Shown here: positions 36,516 to 45,372 of the stretch, one piece after another
Numbering within the stretch: the stretch's first letter is position 1
Layout: each line of letters opens with the position of its first letter
Assembly: GCF_027486195.1 (NCBI RefSeq)
Contig: NZ_JAIXPP010000009.1
Coordinates: 57,807 to 121,806, forward strand
Source of the DNA: Novosphingobium sp.
GTDB lineage: Bacteria; Pseudomonadota; Alphaproteobacteria; Sphingomonadales; Sphingomonadaceae
Direction of reading: 5' to 3'
Length of the DNA: 64,000 nucleotides
Made by a program: the position numbers and the translations under genes
The notes under the pieces: model-generated
What the model saw: the letters and a program-made list of their open reading frames with translations, nothing else
Databases searched by the model: none
What the model was told of the DNA's origin: nothing

Positions 36516-36985
36516 TGGCGCTCACGATCACCCAGTCGCTGATCGATCGGCTGATCGATGATGATCCCAACGGATCGGCCGACCACTATGAAACCGAGGA
36601 TGAGGCCATCGCCCGGTACAAGGTGGCGCTGCGGCGCGATCTGGAAAGTCTGCTCAACACGACGCGGCCGTGGCTGCCGGTGCTGGAACGCTATCCGGGG
36701 CTGGAGCGCACCATTGTCACCTATGGCATGCCCGATCTTTCCACCGAGGATATGTCTGTGCCGGCCGTGCGCGAACGCGTCAGGCGTGTGATCGCGCAGG
36801 CCATTCGCGAGCACGAGCCGCGCCTGTCTTCGATCGACATCGAGATGGAACAAGGGCCAACCTCGCGCGGGATGCGCCTTCGCATCACGGCGGTGCTGAC
36901 CGTACTGCAGGGTGAGGAGCCGGTGACGTACGAGGCTTCCGTGCGCCCGGGCGACCGTGCAATTGAAGTGAAGCTCTCCGCATGA
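36515..36985 (+). CDS. tssE: TssE, gp25-like baseplate protein
   Basis: Protein of 156 residues related to phage T4 gp25, the baseplate wedge protein that nucleates the sheath. Visible features are the N-terminal LIDRLIDDDP, the YKVALRRDLESLLNTTRPW segment with the family's RDLExLLNTR-type motif, and TYGMPDLSTEDM. The start overlaps the stop of the upstream sheath paralogue (TGATG) and the stop overlaps the tssF start (ATGA), so it is translationally coupled on both sides. Confidence 0.95.
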   Translation: MALTITQSLIDRLIDDDPNGSADHYETEDEAIARYKVALRRDLESLLNTTRPWLPVLERYPGLERTIVTYGMPDLSTEDMSVPAVRERVRRVIAQAIREHEPRLSSIDIEMEQGPTSRGMRLRITAVLTVLQGEEPVTYEASVRPGDRAIEVKLSA

Positions 36986-38793
36986 TCGATGATCTGATTG
37001 CCTATTATCAGCGCGAACTTGATTATCTCAAACGCAACGCCGGTGCGTTTGCCGAAGCCTATCCCCGCTATGCCGCGCGTCTGCGCATCAGCCGCGATGC
37101 GATCGAAGATCCCCACGTCAACCGCCTGATCGAGTCGGTTGCGTTTCTCAACGCACGGCTGCGGCACAAGCTCGATGAGGACTACTCCGAGCTTTCCGAT
37201 GCCTTGCTGCTCACGCTCTATCCGCACCTGATCCAGCCGCTGCCCTCGCTTATGGTGGTGCGTCTTGAGCCTGAGGCGGAGCTGGCCGAACCCTCCGCGG
37301 TGCCCGAAGGCACGATCATTACCACCGAGGCGCTGGATGGCGTGGCCTGCCAGTTCCGGCTGTGCAGCGATACCCGGCTGCTGCCTCTGCGCATTGCCGA
37401 AGCCTCCATGGTGGGGCCGCCGTTCGATGCACCGGTCACGGTCCCCGGCGCGCGCGGCATGCTGCGGCTCGTGTTCGAGACGACCAAGCCCGAGGTCGAT
37501 CTGGCCGCGCTCGATATCGAGAATCTGCGGTTGTTCATCAAGAGCGATGGCCGCCGAGCGCAGATCCTGCTTGAGCAGCTTGGCGCCAACTTGCTGGGCG
37601 GCGGTGTGGCAACCGGGCCGAGCGACCCCAATGCCACGCTGCTCGGGCAGGACTGTGTGACCCTGCTGGGCCTCGATGAAGCGGGCCTGTTGCTGCCGCA
37701 GACGACAACTGCCCGCAAGTCCTACGGCCTGTTGCAGGAGCACTTCGCCTATCCGCAGAAGCACCTGTTTTTCCGGATTTCCGGGCTTGATCGCCGGTTG
37801 CTGGTCGCGACCGGCAACCGCTTCGAGATATACCTGTTTTTCGACCGGGTGGCCGCCGAACTGGAGCGCGTGGTGCGCGCCGATGATTTCGAACTGCACG
37901 CCGTGCCTGCACTCAACTTGTTCCCGGTGGAGGCGGAGCCGATCCACCTTGACCACACCTCGGTCGAATACCGGATCGTGCCGGATGCCAGGGCCGAGGA
38001 TGCACTCGAGGTGCATTCGGTTACCCGGGTGATCCTGCAGACGGCCAATGGGGAACGGATCGAGGCGCCTTCGCTCTATTCCTTCGAGCCGGGCACCAAT
38101 GCATCGAACACCTCGTACCACGCGGTCTCGCGCCGCTCGAGCTTCAGCAAAGGCGGCGGGGACGATGTCTTCCTGACCATAGCGGATCTCGCGGCAAAGC
38201 TGCATGCCGACGATACGACCGTGGTGAACACGTCGATTCTGGCCACCAATCGCGAACTGCCGGCACGGCTGCCGTTTGGCGGCGGGCGGCCGTGGCTCGA
38301 TGTTGCGGGTACGATCAATGGCCTTGTCGGCGCCAGCGCGCTGACCAAGCCTACTCCGACACGGCGGCCGACGCGTGGTTCTGCCGCGCATTGGAAGCTG
38401 ATCGGCCAACTCTCGCTCAATTACCTCTCGCTGGTGGGCAATGATCGTTCAGCGCAGGCCCTGCGCGAGGTTCTGGCGATCTACGACACGGGCAACACGC
38501 CCGACAGCGAGTATCTGCGCGAACGGCTTATCGGCATCTCCGCGGAGCCCGGTGTTGCCCGTCTGCGCTTTCGCGGGCACGCCGCGATGTGCTCTGGTAT
38601 CGATGTGACGCTGGTGATCGATGACGAGCGGCTTTCGGGATCGGGATCCTTCCTGCTCTGTGCGGTGATCGAGCGCTTCCTCGCCGGTGCCTGTGCGCTC
38701 AACAGCTTCGTCCGCGTGACAGCGCGGCTGCAGCGCGAGACGGGGGCGTGGAAGACCTGGCCTCCGCGCGTCGGCGACCGGCCGCTGGTGTGA
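36982..38793 (+). CDS. tssF: TssF, baseplate wedge protein
   Basis: Protein of 603 residues, typical TssF/VasA/ImpG length. The N-terminus (LIAYYQRELDYLKRNAGAFA, then YPRYAARLRIS and DPHVNRLIESVAFLNARL) is diagnostic. Further family segments are LYPHLIQPLPSLMVV, FSKGGGDDVFLTI and the C-terminal GSGSFLLCAVIERFLAGACA with LNSFVRVTARL. It forms the TssF2-TssG wedge of the baseplate. The start overlaps tssE (ATGA) and the stop is in a TGATG junction with a 13-codon micro-ORF that leads to tssG. Confidence 0.97.
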   Translation: MIDDLIAYYQRELDYLKRNAGAFAEAYPRYAARLRISRDAIEDPHVNRLIESVAFLNARLRHKLDEDYSELSDALLLTLYPHLIQPLPSLMVVRLEPEAELAEPSAVPEGTIITTEALDGVACQFRLCSDTRLLPLRIAEASMVGPPFDAPVTVPGARGMLRLVFETTKPEVDLAALDIENLRLFIKSDGRRAQILLEQLGANLLGGGVATGPSDPNATLLGQDCVTLLGLDEAGLLLPQTTTARKSYGLLQEHFAYPQKHLFFRISGLDRRLLVATGNRFEIYLFFDRVAAELERVVRADDFELHAVPALNLFPVEAEPIHLDHTSVEYRIVPDARAEDALEVHSVTRVILQTANGERIEAPSLYSFEPGTNASNTSYHAVSRRSSFSKGGGDDVFLTIADLAAKLHADDTTVVNTSILATNRELPARLPFGGGRPWLDVAGTINGLVGASALTKPTPTRRPTRGSAAHWKLIGQLSLNYLSLVGNDRSAQALREVLAIYDTGNTPDSEYLRERLIGISAEPGVARLRFRGHAAMCSGIDVTLVIDDERLSGSGSFLLCAVIERFLAGACALNSFVRVTARLQRETGAWKTWPPRVGDRPLV

Positions 38794-38834
38794 TGAAGAG
38801 GCAAGGCGCCGACATGGGCGAAGCGCTCCGATGA
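38793..38834 (+). other. 13-codon micro-ORF bridging tssF and tssG
   Basis: The tssF TGA (38791-38793) shares a base with an ATG that reads 13 codons (MKRQGADMGEALR) and ends at a TGA (38832-38834) overlapping the tssG ATG in an ATGA junction. Its product is unlikely to matter; it may pass terminating ribosomes from tssF to tssG. It could also be chance. Confidence 0.35.
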
Positions 38835-39958
38835 TCGCTGTCGGGACCCTGCTCGAGCGCCTGCGGCGCTCGAACTTCGTGCAGGCGGTGCGGCAGGCGC
38901 ACGTCTGGGCCTGGCTGAACGGCAACGAATCCGAACTCGGCCGGGATGCGCCGCCTGCGGCTGAACCGACGCGGCTTTCCGCGTCCGACCGCATGCATAT
39001 GCCGGTGACGGATATCGCCCGCACCGACCATTGGTCCGAAGGTCCCGAAGCAGCCCGGAGCGGTCCGACAGGCACATCGGACAAGCGCCTCAGCATCGTG
39101 GCCAACGTGATGGGCTTTGCCGGCGCAACACCGGCGCTGCCGCAAGCCTACAGCGAGTTGCAGTTGCAGCGGCGGCGCGCGCGCGATTTTGCCTTTTCCC
39201 ACTTTCTCGCGCTGTTCGATCACCGCACGCTGTCATTCTTCTGGCGCATTGCGGAAAAGTACTCCTGGCCGCTTATGGCCGAGCGGGGTGCCCGGCAGAA
39301 GACATCGGACAAGGACGCGAAGGACGACATCCAGCGCGCGCTCGTCACGCTGGCCGGAGTGGCCAGCGATGGCGCGCGCAACCGACTTGATGTCCCGGAT
39401 GCAGCGCTGGTCACGCTCGTCGGCCATCTGGCGGATGCCCGGCGCAGTGCCGCCAGCGTGCAGACCGTGCTTCAGGTCCTGACCGGTCTGCCGCTTCGCC
39501 TTATCGAGGGAACGCCGACCTGGATGGCCGTACCCTTGTCGGAGCAGACCCGGATCGGCGGTCCTTTTGCGGGCTTTGCCCGGCTTGGTGAGGGGCCAGG
39601 GGCGGAGGGCGCCGGCGCGAGCGCGGCCGCGATGATCGGCTCCAACGTTCTCGATGCGCAGCATCATTTCGTCGTCGAGGTGGGGCCGCTTTCATGGAGC
39701 AGGGTGCAGGAGTTTTGTTGCCATCCGGGAAATCGGCGCAAGATCGCCCAGATCTGCGCATTGGCGGCAGGCATCGAGCAGCGGCCTTCGTTGCGGCTGC
39801 TGGTCGCGACATCCGCGATCCCCGAATTGCGTCTCGGGGCGAGCGATGAGCCGGCCATGCTGGGCTGGACGACATGGCTGGGATCGCCGGTGCGAGCGAA
39901 CGGAATTGCCGATGATTGCTTGATTCCGATCGATTCGGCTGCGCTTTCCGGAGGGTAA
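38831..39958 (+). CDS. tssG: TssG, baseplate wedge protein
   Basis: Protein of 375 residues of the TssG/VasB/ImpH family. The N-terminal part is somewhat variable, with VGTLLERLRRSNFVQAVR and the large-residue-rich VWAWLN region. The conserved middle reads LSIVANVMGFAGATPALPQA, then YSELQLQRRR, FLALFDHRTLSFFWRIAEKY and TLAGVASDG. The C-terminus contains HHFVVEVGPLSW and LGWTTWLGSP. It is the last gene of the first T6SS block; its stop codon lies inside a perfect 10-bp hairpin that probably ends the transcript. Confidence 0.94.
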   Translation: MIAVGTLLERLRRSNFVQAVRQAHVWAWLNGNESELGRDAPPAAEPTRLSASDRMHMPVTDIARTDHWSEGPEAARSGPTGTSDKRLSIVANVMGFAGATPALPQAYSELQLQRRRARDFAFSHFLALFDHRTLSFFWRIAEKYSWPLMAERGARQKTSDKDAKDDIQRALVTLAGVASDGARNRLDVPDAALVTLVGHLADARRSAASVQTVLQVLTGLPLRLIEGTPTWMAVPLSEQTRIGGPFAGFARLGEGPGAEGAGASAAAMIGSNVLDAQHHFVVEVGPLSWSRVQEFCCHPGNRRKIAQICALAAGIEQRPSLRLLVATSAIPELRLGASDEPAMLGWTTWLGSPVRANGIADDCLIPIDSAALSGG

Positions 39959-39981
39959 GCGTAGTCAAGGTTACGCTTACC
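39954..39981 (+). terminator. Perfect 10-bp hairpin at the tssG stop
   Basis: GGTAAGCGTA (39954-39963) is the exact reverse complement of TACGCTTACC (39972-39981), with an 8-nt loop, followed by the AT-rich ATTACAATTATTGT. The left arm contains the tssG stop codon. Position and tail suggest an intrinsic terminator ending the tssA-G transcript, although the tail is not a pure T run. An operator for a dimeric regulator of tssH is an alternative. Confidence 0.6.
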
Positions 39982-40260
39982 ATTACAATTATTGTCGCAT
40001 CTCGTTGCTGTTGTCATTGTTCCTAAATGATCCGGTCCTTGGTGGATCGATGCATATTCGGTTGACGCTGCCAAATTGACGGGCATTGTGTCGGCGTCTG
40101 GAAGTATGGTGATGGTCAGACTCGGACTCGCAAGGGTTTCGAGAGACACGAACAGGAACAGCCAATCCGGTAAATCCGGACTCTCCAGCGGTTCGGGCCG
40201 GAAAGACACCAGGAACCCTCGAGCGATTCGTTGTGGGCGTGGTGAGGGAGGGGCAGAAAC
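39982..40260 (+). promoter_or_regulatory. Intergenic region upstream of tssH (promoter region)
   Basis: About 280 nt with no gene between the tssG hairpin and tssH. The first 100 nt are markedly AT-richer than the coding sequence. A TTGACG hexamer (about 40062) is present but lacks a good -10 at the right spacing, and no GG-N10-GC sigma-54 pair was found. It must contain the promoter for the second T6SS block; GGGAGGGG near 40244-40252 is the tssH ribosome-binding site. Confidence 0.45.
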
Positions 40261-42906
40261 GTGGAGTTGAATCTCAAGAGTCTGATCGGGAAGCTGGATG
40301 ATACCTGTCGGCAGGCGCTGGAGGCTGCTGCCGGCCTCGCACTGTCGCGGACGAATTACGACATCGAGATCGAGCATTGGCTCAACCGGCTGCTGGAGCG
40401 GCAAACCTCTGACGTGGCGGTGATCGCCAGCCACTTCGAAGTGGATATCGGTCGGCTTGCGCAAGACATCAACCGCCAGATCGACGGGTTCAAGTCTGGC
40501 AATGGCCGCTCGCCGGCGATTGCGCCGAACCTCGTCAAGCTGATCCGCGAGGCGTGGCTGGTCTGTTCGCTCGAGTATGGCGCCGGGCAGATCCGTTCGG
40601 GCCATCTGCTGCTCGCACTGCTGACGACCACCGATCTGTCGAGCATTGCGCGCGATGCCAGCTCGCACTTCGCCAAAATCCCGGCAGAAACCCTGCGCGC
40701 GGCCTTTGCCGCGATTACCGCGAGCTCGGAAGAGGCTGTCGCGGCGACGACGGCACCAGCCACGGGCAGCGGCAAGTCGGCTTCGCCGGTTCAGGCCGGG
40801 GCACCCGGCGGTGAGGCGCTGGCGAAATTCTGCATCGACCTCACGCAGCAGGCGGCGGACGGGAAGATCGATCCGATTTTCGGGCGCGATCCCGAAATTC
40901 GCCAGATCATCGATATTCTTACCAGGCGGCGGCAGAACAATCCGATCCTCACGGGCGAGGCCGGTGTTGGCAAGACCGCCGTGGTCGAGGGCTTTGCGCT
41001 TCGCATCATTCAGGGTGACGTGCCCGAGAACCTGCGCAACATTCGTCTGCTCTCGCTCGATCTTGGCCTGCTGCAGGCAGGTGCAGGGATCAAGGGCGAG
41101 TTTGAGAACCGGCTGAAATCGGTGATCGAGGAGGTCAAGAAGAGCCCGATCCCGATCATCATGTTCATCGACGAGGCGCACACGCTGATCGGCGCTGGTG
41201 GGGCTGAAGGGCAGAACGATGCTGCCAACCTGCTCAAACCCGCGCTGGCACGCGGTGAAATGCGCACGATCGCGGCGACGACCTGGGCGGAATACAAGAA
41301 GTATTTCGAGAAGGATCCTGCGCTGACCCGCCGTTTCCAGGTGGTGAAGGTCGAGGAGCCGAGCGAGGCGCTGGCTGTCGCCATGTTGCGCGGGCTGGTT
41401 CCCGTGCTGGAGAAGCACCACGGCGTTGCCATTCTGGGTGAGGCGCTGGAGGCAGCGTCAGGCCTCTCGCACCGCTATATCAGCGGGCGGCAACTGCCGG
41501 ACAAGGCGATCTCGCTGCTCGATACGGCGTGTGCCCGTGTCGGCATCAGCCAGGTCGCCACGCCGGCCGCCGTGGAGGACCTGGAACGGCAGCTAGGTTT
41601 GCTTGATTCCGAAGTGCGGATGCTTGAGCGTGAGGGCAAGGCGGGCGCTGACGTCACAGCCAAGCTTGCGGAGAAATCCGCCGAGCGCGAGAAGATCGAG
41701 GCCGACAAGGCCGAGCGGACAGAGGCCTGGCAGGCCGAGCTTGAAGCGGTGAAGGCCGTGGCGGCAGCGCGTGCGGTTGCAGCGGATGCCGTTGATGGCA
41801 CGCCCGAGGCGGAGGCCGCGATTGCCGCGCTGCGAGAGGCTCAGGCGAAGCTGGCAGAGCTTCAGGGCGAAACGCCGATGATCCACGACGTTGTGGATTA
41901 CAATGCCGTGGCAGAGGTGCTGGCAGGCTGGACCGGGATTCCCGTCGGCCGCATGGTCAACGACGAGATCCGCTCGGTGCTCAGCGTTGCCGAAAAGCTG
42001 GCGGAGCGTATCAAGGGGCAGCCCTATGCGCTCGAGATGATCGCGCAGACCGTGAAGACGGCGCGCGCAGGCCTCGCCGATCCGCGCAAGCCGCTTGGCA
42101 TATTCCTTTTCTGCGGCACATCCGGTGTCGGCAAGACCGAGACCGCGCTAGCGCTTGCCGAGCTGCTTTATGGCGGCGAGCAGAACGTCACCGTGATCAA
42201 CATGAGCGAGTTCAAGGAGGAGCATAAGGTCTCCACGCTCGTCGGCGCGGCCCCGGGGTACGTGGGGTATGGCGAAGGCGGGGTGCTGACCGAGGCGGTG
42301 CGGCGCAAGCCCTATTCGGTGATCCTGCTCGACGAGATGGAAAAGGCGCATCCCGGTGTGCAGGATGTGTTTTACCAGGTGTTCGACAAGGGCATGATGA
42401 AGGACGGTCAGGGCCGCGATATCGATTTCAAGAACACCCTGATCATCATGACCTCGAACGCGGGCACCGACACGATCGAGGATCTGTGCCGTGCCAAGGG
42501 CAAGGACGAGATGCCGGGGCCCGAGGAACTGGCCCAGGAATTGCGCCCGTCGCTGCTTGAGTACTTCAAGCCCGCGTTCCTCGGCCGCGTGGTCACCGTG
42601 CCGTTCTTCCCGCTCGAACCGGAAATCCTGCGGGAGATCGTGGTCATCAATCTCAATCGGATCCGGCGCCGGGTTACTTCGAGTTATGGTGCTGAATTCA
42701 CGTGGGATGATGCACTTCTCGACCGTCTCGTCGCGCGCTGCACCGAAGTTGAAAGCGGTGCTCGCAACATCGAGAACATCCTCAAGCGCGGGTTGCTTGC
42801 GGACCTCGCCGGACAATTGCTGGAGCTCCGCGCCGAAGGTAAGGATGTCAGCAAAGTTGAAGTTACTGAAGGTGAAGGTTTGGATTACGCATTCAAGATT
42901 ACGTGA
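40261..42906 (+). CDS. tssH: TssH (ClpV), T6SS sheath-recycling AAA+ ATPase
   Basis: Protein of 881 residues starting at GTG with a strong GGAGGGG about 8-10 nt upstream. An N-terminal Clp-N domain (1-160; SLIGKLDDTCRQALEAAAGL, YDIEIEHWLNRLLE), specialised in ClpV to bind the TssC N-terminus, precedes two AAA+ modules. Walker A sites are GEAGVGKT (232-239) and GTSGVGKT (619-626). Walker B (MFIDEAHTL; ILLDEMEKAHPG) and a ClpB-like coiled-coil middle domain of reduced length separate them. It extracts and disassembles contracted sheaths in the cytoplasm. It heads the second T6SS block, 60 nt before hcp. Confidence 0.97.
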   Translation: MELNLKSLIGKLDDTCRQALEAAAGLALSRTNYDIEIEHWLNRLLERQTSDVAVIASHFEVDIGRLAQDINRQIDGFKSGNGRSPAIAPNLVKLIREAWLVCSLEYGAGQIRSGHLLLALLTTTDLSSIARDASSHFAKIPAETLRAAFAAITASSEEAVAATTAPATGSGKSASPVQAGAPGGEALAKFCIDLTQQAADGKIDPIFGRDPEIRQIIDILTRRRQNNPILTGEAGVGKTAVVEGFALRIIQGDVPENLRNIRLLSLDLGLLQAGAGIKGEFENRLKSVIEEVKKSPIPIIMFIDEAHTLIGAGGAEGQNDAANLLKPALARGEMRTIAATTWAEYKKYFEKDPALTRRFQVVKVEEPSEALAVAMLRGLVPVLEKHHGVAILGEALEAASGLSHRYISGRQLPDKAISLLDTACARVGISQVATPAAVEDLERQLGLLDSEVRMLEREGKAGADVTAKLAEKSAEREKIEADKAERTEAWQAELEAVKAVAAARAVAADAVDGTPEAEAAIAALREAQAKLAELQGETPMIHDVVDYNAVAEVLAGWTGIPVGRMVNDEIRSVLSVAEKLAERIKGQPYALEMIAQTVKTARAGLADPRKPLGIFLFCGTSGVGKTETALALAELLYGGEQNVTVINMSEFKEEHKVSTLVGAAPGYVGYGEGGVLTEAVRRKPYSVILLDEMEKAHPGVQDVFYQVFDKGMMKDGQGRDIDFKNTLIIMTSNAGTDTIEDLCRAKGKDEMPGPEELAQELRPSLLEYFKPAFLGRVVTVPFFPLEPEILREIVVINLNRIRRRVTSSYGAEFTWDDALLDRLVARCTEVESGARNIENILKRGLLADLAGQLLELRAEGKDVSKVEVTEGEGLDYAFKIT

Positions 42907-42953
42907 TAGTAGTAGTGTCATCGGGGAATACACCCGAACAGGAAGTCAATCGG

Positions 42954-42960
42954 AAGGAGG
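42954..42960 (+). promoter_or_regulatory. Strong Shine-Dalgarno of hcp
   Basis: AAGGAGG lies 6 nt before the hcp ATG. It is the strongest ribosome-binding site I see in the cluster, as expected for the abundantly needed tube protein. Confidence 0.75.
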
Positions 42961-42966
42961 CTAATC

Positions 42967-43437
42967 ATGGCTATTTATCTCAAGTTTGACAGCATCAAGG
43001 GTGGTGCTACCGACAAGGCGTTCAAGGACCAGATCGAACTGTCGAGCTTTCAGTGGGGCGCCGGCGTTGGCGTTGGCAGCCCGCGCGGTGGCAATCGCAC
43101 CTCGAGCGAACCGAGCGTCTCGGAAATCACGGCATCCAAGGTCCTCGACAAGTCCTCGGAAGGCCTGTTCAAGGCTCTCCTCAAGGGCGAACCGGTGGGC
43201 AAGGGAACGGTCTCGTTCACTGCGGCGAGCAAGGGCGAGTCGGTCGCCTATCTGACGCTGGAACTGGAAGACGTGATCATCTCGGGCTTCTCGGTGTCGA
43301 GCGGTGGCGATGTGCCTTCGGAAAGCCTGTCGCTCAACTTCACGAAGTTCGACTGGTGCTACACCGATCGCGATGGAAAGCAGACCGGCAGCCCGACCCA
43401 CCTGGTGTACAACCTCGCCGAAAACTCAGTCGGCTGA
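42967..43437 (+). CDS. hcp: Hcp (TssD), T6SS tube protein
   Basis: Protein of 156 residues, typical for Hcp. It stacks as hexameric rings to form the inner tube fired out of the cell. Signatures are the N-terminal MAIYLKFDSIKGGATDKAF, the SFQWGAGVGVG segment and the closing beta strands (LNFTKFDWCYTDRDGKQTG). There is no effector extension. The perfect Shine-Dalgarno sequence upstream and the 12-bp inverted repeat downstream suggest that Hcp is made in excess over the following vgrG. Confidence 0.97.
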   Translation: MAIYLKFDSIKGGATDKAFKDQIELSSFQWGAGVGVGSPRGGNRTSSEPSVSEITASKVLDKSSEGLFKALLKGEPVGKGTVSFTAASKGESVAYLTLELEDVIISGFSVSSGGDVPSESLSLNFTKFDWCYTDRDGKQTGSPTHLVYNLAENSVG

Positions 43438-43444
43438 TCTGGCT

Positions 43445-43486
43445 CCGTTCAACAGGTGGTCCTGGTCGGGGCCGCCTGTTGAACGG
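43445..43486 (+). terminator. 12-bp perfect inverted repeat between hcp and vgrG
   Basis: CCGTTCAACAGG (43445-43456) pairs exactly with CCTGTTGAACGG (43475-43486) across an 18-nt loop, starting 7 nt after the hcp stop. It lacks a T tract, so it is more likely an attenuator or mRNA 3'-end stabiliser that sets the hcp:vgrG ratio than a full terminator. Confidence 0.55.
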
Positions 43487-43512
43487 GACCGGTATTCTGC
43501 CGCAGGCCAGCG

Positions 43513-45372
43513 ATGGGTAAACACCTTCTCAATCTTCGCGTCCTTGCTGATGCGGCGATCAACGATTACTCGCTTCTGGGTTTCGAGGGGCGTGAGGAGA
43601 TCTCGCAGCCGTTCGATTATCGGCTCGAACTCGTCACGAATGCCTCGCCGAACCTTTCGCAATGGATTGGCAAACTCGCCGAGTTTGATATCGACCCGGG
43701 CATGGGCAATGCGCGGGTCTTTGCCGGGCGCATCTATGCGGCACGCCGCGTTGTCGATGGTGACGTGGGGCGTATCTTCGTCTCGGTCCGGCCCGCGTAC
43801 CACGCCTTGTCATACGCCAAAGCCACACAGTTCATTCAGGACAAGAGCAGCAAAGATATCTTCGAGGCGATGTGCACCGATGTGACCGGACTGGTGAAGA
43901 CCGTCTCGTTGCAGCCTGCTCCGCCCAAGCGCGGCTATGCGGTGCGCTACGACGAAAGCGAGATCGATTTCCTTGCGCGGCTGCTCGCGCAGGACGGCAT
44001 CATGTATTTCTTCGCATACGATCGCAACTCGGGGCCGTTCCGCCACAAGATGATCGTGACCAACAAAACGGCCGATTACCTCGAGATCGACGGCAGCCCG
44101 CTGGAATTCGTCAGCAACAGTCCCATCGGTCATGTCGACGTTCTGGAGAGCTGTTTTTCGGCTTTGCCCAGCAAATCGAAGCATGTGTCGTTCAATGTGA
44201 ACAAGCTGGATAGCCCGTTTACCTCGCAGTCGACCACCAGCCTTCAGTGGGGCGCTGTCTACACCCACGAGCATGAGACGATCGGGTTCGAGGCGTTGAA
44301 TGCGCAGGATATCTCGAGCCGCGCGGGGGCAACCGATGAACATCACGACCAAGCTGCGAGCTTCATCGAGGGAAGCTCTTTCGAGCACAGCATAACGGCC
44401 GGCGGTCGGGCCGAACTCAAGGGAGCGGACGGTCTGGCGCCGAGCTGGGTGGTGTTTACCACAGTTGTGCATTCGGCGCGCGATCCATGGATGTTCGGCG
44501 ACGACCAGCAGGCCACATATCGCAATCGGTTCAGCGCGATCGCATCCTCGCAGCGATATCGCCCTCCGGTGAATGTGCCGCAGCGGCTGGCACCCGGGCC
44601 GCTTCTAGGGGTTGTTGCTTTTGATGGCGCCACGGCGGGCGAGATCAAGGTCGACAAGGAATGGCGCGTACCGGTCGCGATTTCCAATTCAAGGAATGAT
44701 GGCAAGTTCGACCCGGTGGTTTGGCTGCCGGTGCAGCAGCAATGGTCGCATTCCACGCATGGCGCACAGTTCTTTCCGCGCATCGGCGCGCGCGTGATTG
44801 TCGATTTTCTCTATGGCAATCCTGACCTGCCGATCATTACCGGCTGCATGTATACCCCATCGCAGGCCTATCCGTTCGATCCGGCCAGCAAGGTGACACA
44901 GTCGGGCTGGCGGTCTGTTACCGAGAAGAATGGCGGGATCAAGCAGGAGCTCTATTTCGAGGACAAGAGCGGCTCGGAGGAAATCAAGCTCTACACCGGG
45001 CGTGATTACCGCCGTGAGATCGATCAGGACGATTGGGGCACGGTAAAGCGCGACCAGACCCTTGAAGTGCAGCGCGATCGCGTGCGCAAGGTCAAAGGCA
45101 AGGAAACGGTGGACGTCGATCAGACGCGAACCATCACCGTCCAGCAGAAAAACCTTTTGGAATCAAAGGCCGAGATTCAGCTTAAGGTCGGAAGTTCGAC
45201 CATCACGCTCAAGCCGGACGGGATTGAGATCAAGGCGCTGAAAATCACGATCAAGGCCGAGACCAAGGTGGAGATGCAAGGCGGGGCGCAATTCTCGATT
45301 TCCGGGCCCTTGGGCGAGGTCAAGGCCGATGGCATTCTGACCGTCAAGGGCGGCATGGTGATGATCAACTGA
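43513..45372 (+). CDS. vgrG: VgrG (TssI), T6SS spike protein
   Basis: Protein of 619 residues corresponding to the gp27/gp5-like core without an added effector domain. The gp27-like part is recognisable (YSLLGFEGREEISQPFDYRL; YDESEIDFLARLLAQDGIMY; FRHKMIVTNKTADYLE). The OB-fold part contains WVFTTVVHSARD-like and VWLPVQQQWSHSTHGAQFFP segments, followed by ARVIVDFLYGNPDLPIITG. The C-terminal beta-prism needle has repeated short strands (VDVDQTRTITVQQKNLL, KVGSSTITLKPDGIEIKALK). The stop overlaps the next start by one base (TGATG), so the following protein is likely its functional partner. Confidence 0.96.
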   Translation: MGKHLLNLRVLADAAINDYSLLGFEGREEISQPFDYRLELVTNASPNLSQWIGKLAEFDIDPGMGNARVFAGRIYAARRVVDGDVGRIFVSVRPAYHALSYAKATQFIQDKSSKDIFEAMCTDVTGLVKTVSLQPAPPKRGYAVRYDESEIDFLARLLAQDGIMYFFAYDRNSGPFRHKMIVTNKTADYLEIDGSPLEFVSNSPIGHVDVLESCFSALPSKSKHVSFNVNKLDSPFTSQSTTSLQWGAVYTHEHETIGFEALNAQDISSRAGATDEHHDQAASFIEGSSFEHSITAGGRAELKGADGLAPSWVVFTTVVHSARDPWMFGDDQQATYRNRFSAIASSQRYRPPVNVPQRLAPGPLLGVVAFDGATAGEIKVDKEWRVPVAISNSRNDGKFDPVVWLPVQQQWSHSTHGAQFFPRIGARVIVDFLYGNPDLPIITGCMYTPSQAYPFDPASKVTQSGWRSVTEKNGGIKQELYFEDKSGSEEIKLYTGRDYRREIDQDDWGTVKRDQTLEVQRDRVRKVKGKETVDVDQTRTITVQQKNLLESKAEIQLKVGSSTITLKPDGIEIKALKITIKAETKVEMQGGAQFSISGPLGEVKADGILTVKGGMVMIN

